From positions 620,001 to 684,000 of the forward strand of contig NZ_JALPRD010000001.1 in the NCBI RefSeq assembly GCF_023197165.1: DNA of 64,000 nucleotides, given 5' to 3'. This DNA comes from Sphingopyxis sp. MSC1_008. Its GTDB lineage: Bacteria; Pseudomonadota; Alphaproteobacteria; Sphingomonadales; Sphingomonadaceae. Below the pieces are notes generated by a model. The model did no database searches, was not told where the DNA came from, and saw only the letters and a list, made by a program, of their open reading frames with translations. Shown here piece after piece: positions 34,723 through 44,069 of the stretch (positions within the stretch are counted from its first letter, which is position 1; every line of letters starts with the position of its first letter). The position numbers and the translations under genes were made by a program.

Positions 34723-36024
34723 ATGGCTGATCGCCGCCCGCCCCGGCGCCCGCGATCGTCCGGCGGAGCCGATCCCGCCGGCACGGCGACGCGCCGCGCC
34801 GCGCTGCGGCTGATCGACGCGATCCTGCGACGCGGCGACCCGCTGGATATCGCCATGCATGCCGCCACTCAAGGGCTGACGGCCACCGACCGCGCCTTCG
34901 CGGTGGCGATCGTGTCCGAAACGCTGCGCTGGATGGTCGACCTCGACGCGCTGATCGACGGCGCAACGGCGCAAATTTTGCCAGACGACGTCAAATCGCG
35001 CGCGGTGCTGCGGATTGCGCTGGCGCAGTTACTGGTCCTCAAAAGCCCCGGCCATGCGGTCGTATCGACCGCCTTGCCGCTCGTCGATGGCGGGCCGCGA
35101 CGGCTGGTTCACGCCATTCTGTCGCGCGCGCAGCAGGAAGAATGGCAGCTGCCGGGCCGCGCCACGCTTCCCCTGCCCACCGCCGAACGCTGGGCCGAGC
35201 AATGGAGCCTGCCGATGGTCGAGGCGGCCGAAGCGGCCTGGAGCGCACCGCCGCCCATCGACCTCAGCTTCGCCGCCGAACCGGGCGCGGACGAATGGCC
35301 TGACGCCGTTTCGCTCGCGCCGCGCCACCGCCGCCTGCCCCGCGGCCAGGCGGTCGAGACGATGCCCGGCTACCGCGAAGGCGGCTGGTGGGTGCAGGAT
35401 CTGGCGGCCAGCCTGCCCGCGCGCCTGCTCGGCGCCGGCGAAGGCCGGACCGTGCTCGATCTCTGCGCCGCGCCGGGCGGCAAAACGATGCAACTCGCGG
35501 CGGCGGGATGGAATGTCGTTGCGGTCGATTCCAGCGCCAAACGCCTCGAACGGCTCCGCGCCAACATGGAACGCACCGGCCTTTCCGCGGACGTCGTCCA
35601 AGGCGATATCCGGTCGTGGGCGCCCGAGGGTCAGGCCGACGCGGTATTGCTCGACGCCCCCTGCTCGGCCACCGGCATCTTCCGACGCCATCCCGACGTC
35701 CTCCACCGCATCGAACCTCGGCAGATCGAGGAAATGGCCGAACTGCAGACCGAATTGCTGTCGCGCGCGGCGCGCTGGGTCAAACCGGGCGGGACGCTGA
35801 TCTATGCGACCTGTTCGCTCGAGCAAGCGGAGGGTGAAGAGCAGGTGTCGACCTTCCTCGATCGCCATGCCGGATGGACCGTCGAGCCGGCGCGCGCCGA
35901 CGAATTGCCTGAAGTGATCGTGACTGACGGCAATGGCTTCACCCGCACCCTACCCGACATGCTCGCTGACGCGGGCGGTCTGGACGGATTCTTCGTTGCA
36001 CGGCTCCGCGCGCCGTCAAACTGA
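34723..36024 (+). CDS. RsmB/NOP-family RNA (cytosine-5) methyltransferase
   Basis: 433 residues. An NusB-like N-terminal domain (TRRAALRLIDAILRRGDPLD ... LRIALAQLLVLKSPGHAVV) is followed by the methyltransferase domain with SAM loop LDLCAAPGGKTMQLAAAG, DAPCSATGIFRRHPDV and the catalytic Cys in YATCSLEQAEGEEQV. This two-domain layout is that of RsmB (m5C967 of 16S rRNA). Divergent from the SdhAF4-like gene with a 55-base gap. Confidence 0.93.
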   Translation: MADRRPPRRPRSSGGADPAGTATRRAALRLIDAILRRGDPLDIAMHAATQGLTATDRAFAVAIVSETLRWMVDLDALIDGATAQILPDDVKSRAVLRIALAQLLVLKSPGHAVVSTALPLVDGGPRRLVHAILSRAQQEEWQLPGRATLPLPTAERWAEQWSLPMVEAAEAAWSAPPPIDLSFAAEPGADEWPDAVSLAPRHRRLPRGQAVETMPGYREGGWWVQDLAASLPARLLGAGEGRTVLDLCAAPGGKTMQLAAAGWNVVAVDSSAKRLERLRANMERTGLSADVVQGDIRSWAPEGQADAVLLDAPCSATGIFRRHPDVLHRIEPRQIEEMAELQTELLSRAARWVKPGGTLIYATCSLEQAEGEEQVSTFLDRHAGWTVEPARADELPEVIVTDGNGFTRTLPDMLADAGGLDGFFVARLRAPSN

Positions 36025-36038
36025 ACGACACGCAAGCA

Positions 36039-36076
36039 AAAGGGCGGCTCACCATAATCTTGGTAAGCCGCCCTTT
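36039..36076. terminator. Bidirectional terminator between convergent genes
   Basis: AAAGGGCGGCT (36039-36049) pairs with AGCCGCCCTTT (36066-36076), and the inner bases ACCA/TGGT extend the stem after one mismatch. The A/T bases at both ends give a short T-run in each direction, so it can end transcripts of the methyltransferase gene (plus) and the DUF885 gene (minus). Confidence 0.75.
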
Positions 36077-36087
36077 GCGGACCTTGT

Positions 36088-37809
36088 TTAGAAGACCGCC
36101 TTCGGCGCATCTTCCTTCATCATCGCTGCGCGGACCATCGGGATCGGCGGACCGCCGTACGACAGGAACTCGTCGTGGAACGCCTTCCACTTCGTCTTGT
36201 CGCCCTTGGTCCAGTCCTCGCGCAGCTTGCGGATCATCAGCTTGCCCATCGTGTAATTGAGATAGGCGGGATCGTACGTACCACGCGCCGCCTGCTGCCG
36301 CGCATTGCCCTCGTCCTGATAGCATTGTTCCTTGAACAGCTTTTCCGAGTCCGCGACGGTCATGCCCTTGGTGTGCAGGCCGATCGCCGACAGGTAACGG
36401 CAATCGCGCAGCAGCGCGTTCGACAACTGCCCGATATGCGTCTCGGGATCGCCCTCGCCAAGCCCGGCATCCCACATCATCTCCTCGGTATAATGTGCCC
36501 AGCCCTCGGCGAAGGCGTAGCCGACGAACAGCTTGCCGAAGATGCTTTCCGCGCGGTTCGAGTGGAGGAAGTTCAGGAAATGCCCCGGCCAAACCTCGTG
36601 GACCGAGGTGAAGAGCAGATCCTTCTTGCCCGGGATGAAAGCGTCCTGTGTCGCCTTGTCCCACGCTGGATCGGGCGGCGAGATATAATAGACCGACGGC
36701 AGGCCTTTTTCATACGGGCCCGGAATATCGATATAGGCGCTGTTCTGCCGGTTGTACGGCGGCGATTCCTCGACCTGCGCCTGCTCGGTGCCGGGAATCG
36801 TCACGATATCCTTCTCGATCAGGAAGGCGCGCAGCGTCGGAAGCTGACGGCGCGCCTCGGCGACCGGGCCGCCCTCGGGCTTGTCCGAATTCATCTTCTT
36901 CATACAGTCGGCGATCGACATGCCGGCGGCGTATGTCGCGCAAGCCGCCTTGAGCGCGTCCTGGTTGCGCTTGAGGTCGGCCTGGCCAATCCGCTCGAGT
37001 TCGTCGAGCGGCGTGTCGACGCCTTCGTTGGTCAGGATCATCTTCGAGAATTTCTCGGCGCCGAGCGCGTAGCCGTCGGGCGTGCCGGGCTGCGATCCGA
37101 CATATTTGGCAAGATCGGTCATCGCCGCGCCGGCCTTTGCAGCCGCCTCGTCGAACTGCTTCTGCAGTGCTTCATCCTTCACCGAGGCGAAGGCGGCCTT
37201 GGCGTCGCCCTTATAATAATCGGCAAAGCCGCCGAAGCCCGCGGTGCCATATTTGACGAAGGTCGCCGGCAGCGGCAGCTTCAGGTTCGCCTTGATCTGC
37301 GCAGCGGCTGCGGGGACTTTTTCGGCATAGGCGATGAACGCCTTCATCCGCGTCGTCGCATCGGCGTAGGGGCGCGCGATATAGACATTGGGATCGAGCG
37401 CACCGGTGTAGAAGGACGGGTTCTTCTGCGCGAAATCGGTATCGCGGAGGAAGAAGAGCTGGCCTTGCGCGACATGGACCAGATAATCGCGCTCGAACTT
37501 TTCGGCATCGGTCATTTCGCCGTCGAAAGCCTTGGCATCGGCGATCGCCTTTTCGAGATAGGCCGCCTGCTTCTCGAGACCCTCGGGCGACCAGTCGGGC
37601 AGCTGGCCGTCGAACTCATGCTTGCCCTGATAGACCGCGAAATTCGGATTGAGCGGGAAATAGCCTTTCAGGAAATTATCGCGGAATTCGGTCCAATTCT
37701 TCGCGCTCGGTGCGGTCGCCGACTTGTTGTCGGATGCGTTGCACGCGGTGAGAACCAGCAAAGTCGCGGCCATTGCAGCGCCGCCGAAGCGGGCAAGTTT
37801 GTTTTTCAT
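36088..37809 (-). CDS. DUF885 family lipoprotein, putative metallopeptidase
   Basis: 573 residues with a lipobox (LTAC, Cys23), so probably membrane-anchored outside the cytoplasm. The DUF885 core carries the zinc-type motif HEVWPGH (H404, E405, H410) and, downstream, FAEGWAHYTEEMMW which could supply the third ligand. Such proteins are placed near the M3/M32-like gluzincins, though peptidase activity is rarely shown. The start at 37809 gives the signal sequence; the open frame continues upstream into a divergent promoter region. Confidence 0.87.
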   Translation of the reverse strand: MKNKLARFGGAAMAATLLVLTACNASDNKSATAPSAKNWTEFRDNFLKGYFPLNPNFAVYQGKHEFDGQLPDWSPEGLEKQAAYLEKAIADAKAFDGEMTDAEKFERDYLVHVAQGQLFFLRDTDFAQKNPSFYTGALDPNVYIARPYADATTRMKAFIAYAEKVPAAAAQIKANLKLPLPATFVKYGTAGFGGFADYYKGDAKAAFASVKDEALQKQFDEAAAKAGAAMTDLAKYVGSQPGTPDGYALGAEKFSKMILTNEGVDTPLDELERIGQADLKRNQDALKAACATYAAGMSIADCMKKMNSDKPEGGPVAEARRQLPTLRAFLIEKDIVTIPGTEQAQVEESPPYNRQNSAYIDIPGPYEKGLPSVYYISPPDPAWDKATQDAFIPGKKDLLFTSVHEVWPGHFLNFLHSNRAESIFGKLFVGYAFAEGWAHYTEEMMWDAGLGEGDPETHIGQLSNALLRDCRYLSAIGLHTKGMTVADSEKLFKEQCYQDEGNARQQAARGTYDPAYLNYTMGKLMIRKLREDWTKGDKTKWKAFHDEFLSYGGPPIPMVRAAMMKEDAPKAVF

Positions 37810-37937
37810 GCGAGTGTCTCCCTGACTCCTGTGTCGGCGCTTGTGCCAGCGGTCCCGACCAATGACACCCGATAATCGACCAACGGCAAAGCTATGCCAT
37901 CTGGACAGTCCCGAAAAGCGGGCTAGGGCGGTCTTCA

Positions 37938-39251
37938 ATGGCGACGATCCCTCCCCCCGAAGGCGAAGACCCGGTATCGCCGGAAGCAACGCCCAAAGCC
38001 CCCTCCCCGCTCAGCTTTCCCGATTTCCGCTATTTCTGGCTCGCGCGCTTCACCGCGGTGATGGCGACAATCGCGATGGTCGTCGTGATCGGCTATCAGC
38101 TCTATGACACCGCGCGCACCGACTATGGCATGTCGATCAAGGAGGCGTCGTTTCAGCTCGGCCTGCTCGGCCTCTTCCAGTTCGTTCCGCTCGCTATCCT
38201 GACCCCCGTCGCAGGCTGGGCGGCCGACCGGTTCGAGCGGCGCAGTGTCGCGATCTTTTCGAACCTCATCGACCTCCTCATTGCCGCCACGCTAGGCTGG
38301 TTCACCTGGCACGACCAGTTGACGCTGCCGTTGCTCTTCACCCTCGCCGCGCTCCACGGCGTCGCACGCGTCTTCTCGGGGCCAGCGATGAGCGCGATCG
38401 CGCCCAATATCGTCCCGCCCGCGGTGCTGCCGCGGGCGATCGCGATGAGCAGCATCGCCTGGCAGTCGGCGTCGGTGATCGGCCCTGCGGCGGGCGGCCT
38501 CATCTATGCGGCGCATCCGGGGGCGGTGTACGTTTTCTCGGCCATCCTTCTTGCCATATCGGCCTTCACCCTCAGCCGGGTGCGGCAGGTCCAGCCGCCG
38601 CCCGCCGACGTCCGCCGCCACCCGCTGCGCGAGATGGTCGACGGGTTGCGCTTCGTGTGGATCGAGCGCTTCCTGCTCGGCACGATCACGCTCGACCTGT
38701 TCGCCGTTCTGCTCGCGGGCGCGACCGCGATGTTCCCGGTGTTCGCGCGCGATATCTTGCACGCCGGCCCCGAAGGCGCAGGGTTGATGCGCGCCGCCGT
38801 CGCCTTTGGATCGGTGGGTGTAGCGGTCGGCCTCGCCATCCGTCCGATCGAGCGCAACGTCGGGGTGAAGATGCTGTGGGCAGTCGCCGCCTTCGGCGCC
38901 GGCACCGTTGTGTTTGGGCTCTCGACCAACCTGTTCCTGTCGCTTGGCGTGCTCGTGCTCATGGGCGCAGCCGACATGTTTTCGGTCTTCGTGCGCGGCA
39001 CGCTGATCCAGCTCAACACCCCCGACCATATGCGCGGCCGCGTCAGCGCCGCGTCGGGGCTTGCGATTTCCGCCTCGAACGAACTCGGCGAAATGCGCGC
39101 CGGGGCGATGGCGGCTGCGCTTGGTCCGGTCAGCGCGGTTGTCATAGGCGGCGCCGCGGCGGTTGGCGTGACGGCGCTTTGGGCATGGATATTTCCTGAA
39201 TTAAGACGTGCGCGGACGTTCGAGCCGCAGTTCAGGCAGACCAACGGATAG
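37938..39251 (+). CDS. MFS transporter (enterobactin-exporter-like)
   Basis: 437-residue inner-membrane protein with about 12 hydrophobic helices. FRYFWLARFTAVMA at the N-terminus, GWAADRFERRSVAI (motif A) and the C-terminal half LGVLVLMGAADMFSVFVRGTLIQ match the MFS_3/EntS-type group, whose members export siderophores or drugs. Substrate unknown. Divergent from the DUF885 lipoprotein gene with a 128-base gap. Confidence 0.85.
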   Translation: MATIPPPEGEDPVSPEATPKAPSPLSFPDFRYFWLARFTAVMATIAMVVVIGYQLYDTARTDYGMSIKEASFQLGLLGLFQFVPLAILTPVAGWAADRFERRSVAIFSNLIDLLIAATLGWFTWHDQLTLPLLFTLAALHGVARVFSGPAMSAIAPNIVPPAVLPRAIAMSSIAWQSASVIGPAAGGLIYAAHPGAVYVFSAILLAISAFTLSRVRQVQPPPADVRRHPLREMVDGLRFVWIERFLLGTITLDLFAVLLAGATAMFPVFARDILHAGPEGAGLMRAAVAFGSVGVAVGLAIRPIERNVGVKMLWAVAAFGAGTVVFGLSTNLFLSLGVLVLMGAADMFSVFVRGTLIQLNTPDHMRGRVSAASGLAISASNELGEMRAGAMAAALGPVSAVVIGGAAAVGVTALWAWIFPELRRARTFEPQFRQTNG

Positions 39252-39296
39252 ATCAAACCATTCGCCGTACCTCGTATTCATTTCGTCAAAAGCGTA

Positions 39297-39324
39297 TTGT
39301 CAATTTAATCGGTTGAGTTAAATA
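39297..39324 (+). promoter_or_regulatory. Predicted sigma70-type promoter upstream of the hydrolase-cysK pair
   Basis: TTGTCA (39297-39302), a 16-base spacer and TAAATA (39319-39324), in an AT-rich stretch that stands out from the surroundings. Transcription would start near 39331, about 45 bases before the ATG at 39377. Confidence 0.5.
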
Positions 39325-39376
39325 AGACTTACCCGTCACCGCGGTTCCCCCTCTCTCCCCCGATGGAGCGACCGCC

Positions 39377-40045
39377 ATGCACAATTCGAATATCCGCCAC
39401 AAAATCCTGACCATTCCCGGGCTCTACAACAGCGGCCCGACCCATTGGCAAAGCCTGTGGGAGCGAAGCTTCAACCGCTGCGAGCGAATCGAACTCGGCG
39501 GCTGGGACGCGCCAGTGAAAGACGAATGGGTCGAGAAGATCGCCGCCGCGATCGACGCCGAACATGAACCCGTCCTCGTTGCAGCACATAGCCTTGGCTG
39601 CCATGCCTTTGCCCATTGGTTCGCCGCCGCCAGCAGCGTCGCGCGTGATCGTATCGCCGGCGCGCTGCTCGTCGCGCCGCCCGACCTCACGCAGCTCCGG
39701 CGCGACAAGCGGGTCGAAAACTTCACCGAATCGCCGCAGCTTTCGTCGCAGACTCCGATGATCGTCGTCGCCAGCGATGACGATCCCTATGCCAAAACCT
39801 CCTATGTCTGGCGCCTTTCGCGGCATTGGGACGCCCGTTTCGTGAACGCCGGGCCGTTCGGCCATATCAATGCGGACTCGGGCGTCGCCGACTGGCCTTA
39901 TGGACAGTATCTGCTCGCCTCGTTACAACCCGCGACCACGCCGGCGCTGGCGGACGAGGCACTCTGGCTGCGTGCCGGAGACTGGCCAAATCGTGTCCGC
40001 CGCGACCCGCGGTTCGAATTCAAGGAAAGAGCGCACCGATCATGA
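39377..40045 (+). CDS. RBBP9/YdeN-family serine hydrolase
   Basis: 222-residue alpha/beta hydrolase of the small RBBP9 group: [18 protein letters not shown] near the N-terminus, nucleophile Ser in [11 protein letters not shown], acid in VASDDDPYA and His in [13 protein letters not shown]-terminal extension of about 30 residues follows the hydrolase core. The natural substrate is unknown. Its stop overlaps the cysK start (ATGA, 40042-40045), so the two are co-expressed. Confidence 0.85.
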   Translation: MHNSNIRHKILTIPGLYNSGPTHWQSLWERSFNRCERIELGGWDAPVKDEWVEKIAAAIDAEHEPVLVAAHSLGCHAFAHWFAAASSVARDRIAGALLVAPPDLTQLRRDKRVENFTESPQLSSQTPMIVVASDDDPYAKTSYVWRLSRHWDARFVNAGPFGHINADSGVADWPYGQYLLASLQPATTPALADEALWLRAGDWPNRVRRDPRFEFKERAHRS

Positions 40046-40962
40046 AAGCCAATTCGATCCTCGACACCATCGGCAACACGCCGCACATCCGTGTCGCCAA
40101 GCTGTTCCCCGACGCCGAAGTCTGGGTGAAGTCGGAACGCAGCAATCCCGGTGGATCGATCAAGGATCGAATCGGCCTTGCGATGATCGAGGCGGCCGAG
40201 AAGGACGGCAGCCTGAAAGCCGGCGGCACCATCGTCGAGCCGACGTCGGGTAACACCGGCATCGGCCTCGCGATGGCGGCCGCGGTGAAGGGCTACAAGC
40301 TGGTGCTCGTCATGCCCGAAAGCATGTCGGTCGAACGCCGCCGGTTGATGCTGGCCTATGGCGCGACCTTTGACCTGACACCGCGCGAAAAGGGCATGAA
40401 AGGCGCGATCGAGCGCGCGATCGAGCTGGTCGAGACGACCCCCGGCGCATGGATGCCGCAGCAGTTCGAGAACGAAGCCAATATCGACGTCCATGTCCGC
40501 ACGACTGGCCCCGAAATCCTCGCCGATTTCGAGGACAGCCCGATCGACGTGCTGATCACCGGGGTCGGCACCGGTGGCCATATCACCGGCGTTGCGCAGT
40601 TCCTGAAAGGACATTGGCCGAATTTAAAGGTCTATGCGGTTGAGCCTGACCTCTCGCCCGTCATTTCGGGCGGCCAGCCCGGCCCGCACCCGATCCAGGG
40701 CATCGGCGCCGGATTCATCCCGCGCAACCTCCACACCGACCTGCTGGACGGCGTGATCAAGGTCGATGCGGCCGCCGCAAAAGATTACGCGCGCCGCTCC
40801 GCGACCGAGGAAGGCATGCTCGTCGGCATCTCGTCGGGCGCCACCCTCGCGGCGATCGCGCAGAAGCTCGCCGAACTTCCCGCGGGCAGCCGCGTGCTCG
40901 GTTTCAACTATGACACCGGCGAGCGTTACCTGTCGGTTCCCGATTTCCTTCCGGAGATCTGA
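40042..40962 (+). CDS. cysK: Cysteine synthase A (O-acetylserine sulfhydrylase)
   Basis: PLP enzyme making cysteine from O-acetylserine and sulfide. 306 residues. The PLP lysine is in [12 protein letters not shown] (near residue 42), the substrate loop is [12 protein letters not shown], and the phosphate site [10 protein letters not shown]. The ATG overlaps the preceding hydrolase stop; the longer open frame is inside that gene. About 3.9 kb away lie the sulfate-activation genes on the opposite strand. Confidence 0.96.
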   Translation: MKANSILDTIGNTPHIRVAKLFPDAEVWVKSERSNPGGSIKDRIGLAMIEAAEKDGSLKAGGTIVEPTSGNTGIGLAMAAAVKGYKLVLVMPESMSVERRRLMLAYGATFDLTPREKGMKGAIERAIELVETTPGAWMPQQFENEANIDVHVRTTGPEILADFEDSPIDVLITGVGTGGHITGVAQFLKGHWPNLKVYAVEPDLSPVISGGQPGPHPIQGIGAGFIPRNLHTDLLDGVIKVDAAAAKDYARRSATEEGMLVGISSGATLAAIAQKLAELPAGSRVLGFNYDTGERYLSVPDFLPEI

Positions 40963-40971
40963 GGACCGCTC

Positions 40972-42123
40972 GTGCGCCCCAAAGACGATCAAACCGCGTT
41001 GCCCCTGCGGCGCGACTGGACGGGCTGGCTGTTTGTCCTGATCGTCGTCGCGGCGTTGGTGGCGGTACTCTACGCGAGCCATTCGACCGGCACGCGAAAG
41101 CATGCCGCGCATCGGCAACCGGTCGCGCCGCCCGCCGACATCGTGCCCGAAGTCCAGCCCGTGGTACTGGCGCCGGTCACCGAGGATGACGCGCGCGCGC
41201 AGAATGCCGAGGTCGCGCTAATCACGAAGGGTTTCGTCGCGGCGCGGCCCTTCGTTTATGCCGGCGGCGGCGACGCGAAAGCCCGCGCCCGCGACTGCCT
41301 TGCCGCCGCGATGCTTTACGAGGCGGGCGACGACGCCAAGGGACAGCAGGCGGTCGGCCAGGTCGTGATCAACCGCGCCCGGCATCCCGCCTTCCCCAAG
41401 TCGATCTGCGGCGTCGTATTCCAGGGATCGGAACGCACGACGGGGTGCCAGTTCACCTTCACCTGCGACGGCGCTTTGAACCGCCGTTATTCGGACGCCG
41501 CGTGGCAGCGCGCGCGTAACAACGCCGACATGATGCTGTCGGGCGGGACCTATCCGCCGGTTGGCCTTGCCACCCATTATCACACCGACTGGGTCCGTCC
41601 CTATTGGAGCGACAGCCTCGAGAAGATCGCGATCGTCGACACGCACTTGTTTTTCCGCTGGCCAGGCTATTGGGGTACGCCGGGCGCGTTCCGCGGTGCG
41701 GTGTCGGGAAGCGATGGTCCGGTCGCGAAGCTCGCGGCGATATCGCCACTCCACGCGATCGCGCTGGGGCTTCCAGTCGAGGTCGCCGGGGTCGATGCAA
41801 ATGCCGCAGTCGGCGAAGCGCGCGTCGTCACCGGCGTGGGCGAGAGCGCGGGCCGCGACACCATCTACACCCAGCTCGACCGCAAGGCGGCGCCCGAAAG
41901 CTTTGTCACCACCGCGCTGCGGCTGTGCGGCGACAAGCCCTATTGCAAGTTCATGGGCTGGACCAACCCGGTGCTGAAACCCGACAGCGACGCGATGAGC
42001 GAAACGCAGCGTGCTGCGATGACCTTCTCCTATCTCCGTGACGACAAGGCAGGGTTCGAAAAGGCGCTGTGGAATTGCAGCGAATACAAGCGCGACGATG
42101 TACGTCAGTGCATGAAGCGGTAA
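40972..42123 (+). CDS. SleB-type cell wall hydrolase
   Basis: 383 residues. N-terminal membrane anchor at about 17-40 after a charged leader, then a hydrolase_2/SleB domain (about 105-235) with ARDCLAAAMLYEAGDDAKGQQAVGQVVINR (quoted in two parts: AAAMLYEAGDD and AVGQVVINRAR) and ATHYHTDWVRPYW. SleB-type enzymes are lytic transglycosylases cutting peptidoglycan. The C-terminal 150 residues are of unknown role. GTG start, nine bases after the cysK stop. Confidence 0.88.
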   Translation: MRPKDDQTALPLRRDWTGWLFVLIVVAALVAVLYASHSTGTRKHAAHRQPVAPPADIVPEVQPVVLAPVTEDDARAQNAEVALITKGFVAARPFVYAGGGDAKARARDCLAAAMLYEAGDDAKGQQAVGQVVINRARHPAFPKSICGVVFQGSERTTGCQFTFTCDGALNRRYSDAAWQRARNNADMMLSGGTYPPVGLATHYHTDWVRPYWSDSLEKIAIVDTHLFFRWPGYWGTPGAFRGAVSGSDGPVAKLAAISPLHAIALGLPVEVAGVDANAAVGEARVVTGVGESAGRDTIYTQLDRKAAPESFVTTALRLCGDKPYCKFMGWTNPVLKPDSDAMSETQRAAMTFSYLRDDKAGFEKALWNCSEYKRDDVRQCMKR

Positions 42124-42168
42124 GAGAGCACGAATGTCGGTTTAGGGGTGGAAAGCGGACCAAATGGC

Positions 42169-42702
42169 TTATCGCTTCTGATAGAGCTCGACCGCCTGCT
42201 TCACGAGCAGTTCCTCGGTCTCTTCCATATTGGTGCTGGTGTAAGCCTCCATTCGCCATGTCCCGTCGAGATAGTGCTCGCCGAGTGGTGACTCCAAAAA
42301 GCTCACGATTCCGCGCAGCTCTTCCTCGGTGAATTCCCAGTTGATATGGCTCTCATATGCTTCCTGATATTGAGGGCGATATTTCTCATAGGCCGCTTTC
42401 AGCGCGTCAATGGGGCCGGTCCATTGCTCAATCCATGTGCTGTTCCGTGGAGCATTTTCAGTGCCTTGCTCCCATCCCAGTTCGGGTATGAAAGCGTATC
42501 TTTCTAAAAAGCTCCCTGTGTCGATCCGGCTTTGAAGGCCAGATGCCTTCATAAACCTATGAATCAGAACCAGCTTCTCTGCACTTGGTGGGGAGGATTC
42601 CTGTGCGGACGGCGCAATGACGGCGGCGGAACTTTGCGGCTCCGCGTTAGCTGGCGAATTATGGCCGAGGGCCAGCAGGGCAATGCAAATTAGCATTTTC
42701 AT
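42169..42702 (-). CDS. DUF2059 family secreted protein, low GC
   Basis: 177 residues with a signal peptide (1-20, MKMLICIALLALG...ANA) and a C-terminal DUF2059 domain (EELRGIVSFLESPLGEHYLDG). Function unknown. Hand-counted GC over 42481-42600 is about 48%, far below the roughly 65% around it, and codon use is correspondingly AT-richer, so recent acquisition is likely. No clear ribosome site precedes the ATG. A palindromic repeat lies just upstream. Confidence 0.78.
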   Translation of the reverse strand: MKMLICIALLALGHNSPANAEPQSSAAVIAPSAQESSPPSAEKLVLIHRFMKASGLQSRIDTGSFLERYAFIPELGWEQGTENAPRNSTWIEQWTGPIDALKAAYEKYRPQYQEAYESHINWEFTEEELRGIVSFLESPLGEHYLDGTWRMEAYTSTNMEETEELLVKQAVELYQKR

Positions 42703-42770
42703 GCAGGCACTATGGCATCTTTGCCGACGGCCGCAATCGGTCGTTAGCGGACAGCCCTTTGTTCCCCGGC

Positions 42771-42844
42771 GAAGACCGGGGCCCAGAGTGCTCGATCGCA
42801 TGCCTCGATTTGGCCATGCCTTGCCCCCGGCTTTCGCCGGGGCA
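42771..42844. repeat. Palindromic repeat element between the DUF2059 and MDR genes
   Basis: Two hairpins in inverted order, CCCCGGCGAAGACCGGGG (about 42774-42791) and CCCCGGCTTTCGCCGGGG (about 42825-42842), separated by about 33 bases. This is a third family of dispersed palindrome in the window, distinct from the CCCCGGACTTGA type. Confidence 0.75.
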
Positions 42845-42855
42845 CAATCCAGCGA

Positions 42856-43995
42856 TCAGCCGTGCGGCTTGATCAGATATTTCTCGCCGGTCCGCTTCGC
42901 ATTATACGCCTGTGCGATATCGACATTCAGCGCCTCGGCCAGCGAGATTTCATGGCTGTAATGGCTCTTGAACGTCGTGGTGAGTTCGTCGACCACGCGT
43001 TTGCGCATCCGGCCGACGGTCTCCATGCCGGCCTTCGCCATGAAGGGCGTCAGCAGGAAGCCGCCGAGCGCCCAGGTCAGGCCGAAGCTGCGCGCCGAGA
43101 AGGTCGTCGGCGACAGGTCGAGCGCGCCATAGATATAAACCTGCTTGAATGTGTCCGATCCATAGCGGCTGTAGGTCGTCATGCGCTTGACCGCCGCGGC
43201 TTCCATCGCGGTGAGAACCTGTCCCGCCAGCTTGCCGCCGCCGGTCGCGTCGAAGCCGAGCGTCGCGCCGGTTTCGACGATCGCGTCAACCAGCTGCTCC
43301 ATAAAATCGTCGGCGCTGCTGTTGACGATATATTTCGCGCCGATGCTCTTCAGGATTTCGACCTGCGCGTCGCTGCGCACGATGTTGACGAGCGGGATGC
43401 CGTCCTTGGCGCAAATCTTGACGAGCATCTGGCCGAGGTTCGACGCCGCCGCGGTGTGGACGATCGCGCTGTGATTCTCCATCCGCATCGTTTCGGTGAA
43501 CGCCAGCGAGGTCAGCGGATTGACGAAGCAGGAGGCGCCATCGGCGGGATCGGTGCCGCCGGGAAGCGGCATCACCATCTGCACCGGCAGGCAGCGATAT
43601 TCGGCGTACATCTCACCGCCAAGCAGCGCGACGGTCTTGCCGATCAGCGCCTGAGCCTCGGGCGTGTCGCCCGCCGCGACGACGGTGCCGCAGCCTTCGT
43701 TACCGATCGCGAGCGCGTCGCCGATGCGCCCACTCATCGCGCGCATGCCCGCGGGCGGCACGTCGGCGGTGATCAGCGGCTGGCCTTCCCTGGTCGATGC
43801 GCGCGCGGTCGACATGTCGGCGCCGCCGAACAACAGGCCGAGGTCCGACGGGTTGATCGGCGCCGCGAGCACTTTCACTAGCACCTCGTGCGGCTTCGGC
43901 GTCGGCATCGGGCGGCGCTCGAGCGACACTTCGAGCTGCCCTCCGGGCTTCACAAGCGTCAGCATGGTGAGGTTGGTTTCAGGCAGGTCGGTCAT
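42856..43995 (-). CDS. Zinc-type MDR dehydrogenase / quinone reductase-like protein
   Basis: 379-residue medium-chain dehydrogenase/reductase. GroES-like N-terminal part HEVLVKVLAAPINPSDLGLL and GNEGCGTVVAAG, then a nucleotide domain with HTAAASNLGQMLVKICAKDG and FDATGGGKLAGQ. The catalytic zinc Cys/His set of alcohol dehydrogenases is not evident, so quinone or enoyl reductase chemistry is more likely. GGGAG upstream supports the ATG at 43995. Lies just downstream of cysQ on the same strand. Confidence 0.87.
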   Translation of the reverse strand: MTDLPETNLTMLTLVKPGGQLEVSLERRPMPTPKPHEVLVKVLAAPINPSDLGLLFGGADMSTARASTREGQPLITADVPPAGMRAMSGRIGDALAIGNEGCGTVVAAGDTPEAQALIGKTVALLGGEMYAEYRCLPVQMVMPLPGGTDPADGASCFVNPLTSLAFTETMRMENHSAIVHTAAASNLGQMLVKICAKDGIPLVNIVRSDAQVEILKSIGAKYIVNSSADDFMEQLVDAIVETGATLGFDATGGGKLAGQVLTAMEAAAVKRMTTYSRYGSDTFKQVYIYGALDLSPTTFSARSFGLTWALGGFLLTPFMAKAGMETVGRMRKRVVDELTTTFKSHYSHEISLAEALNVDIAQAYNAKRTGEKYLIKPHG

Positions 43996-44069
43996 CGCGC
44001 ATCTCCCGTGTTCGGTTTTTCGATGCAACGGATTAAGACGCGGCCGCGCCGCTGGCAATGCCCTGCCCG

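Noticed and set aside
40005-40020. GGTTCGAATTC, resembling a tRNA T-arm
   Set aside because: Lies in the coding frame of the RBBP9-like gene and no other arm of a tRNA surrounds it.
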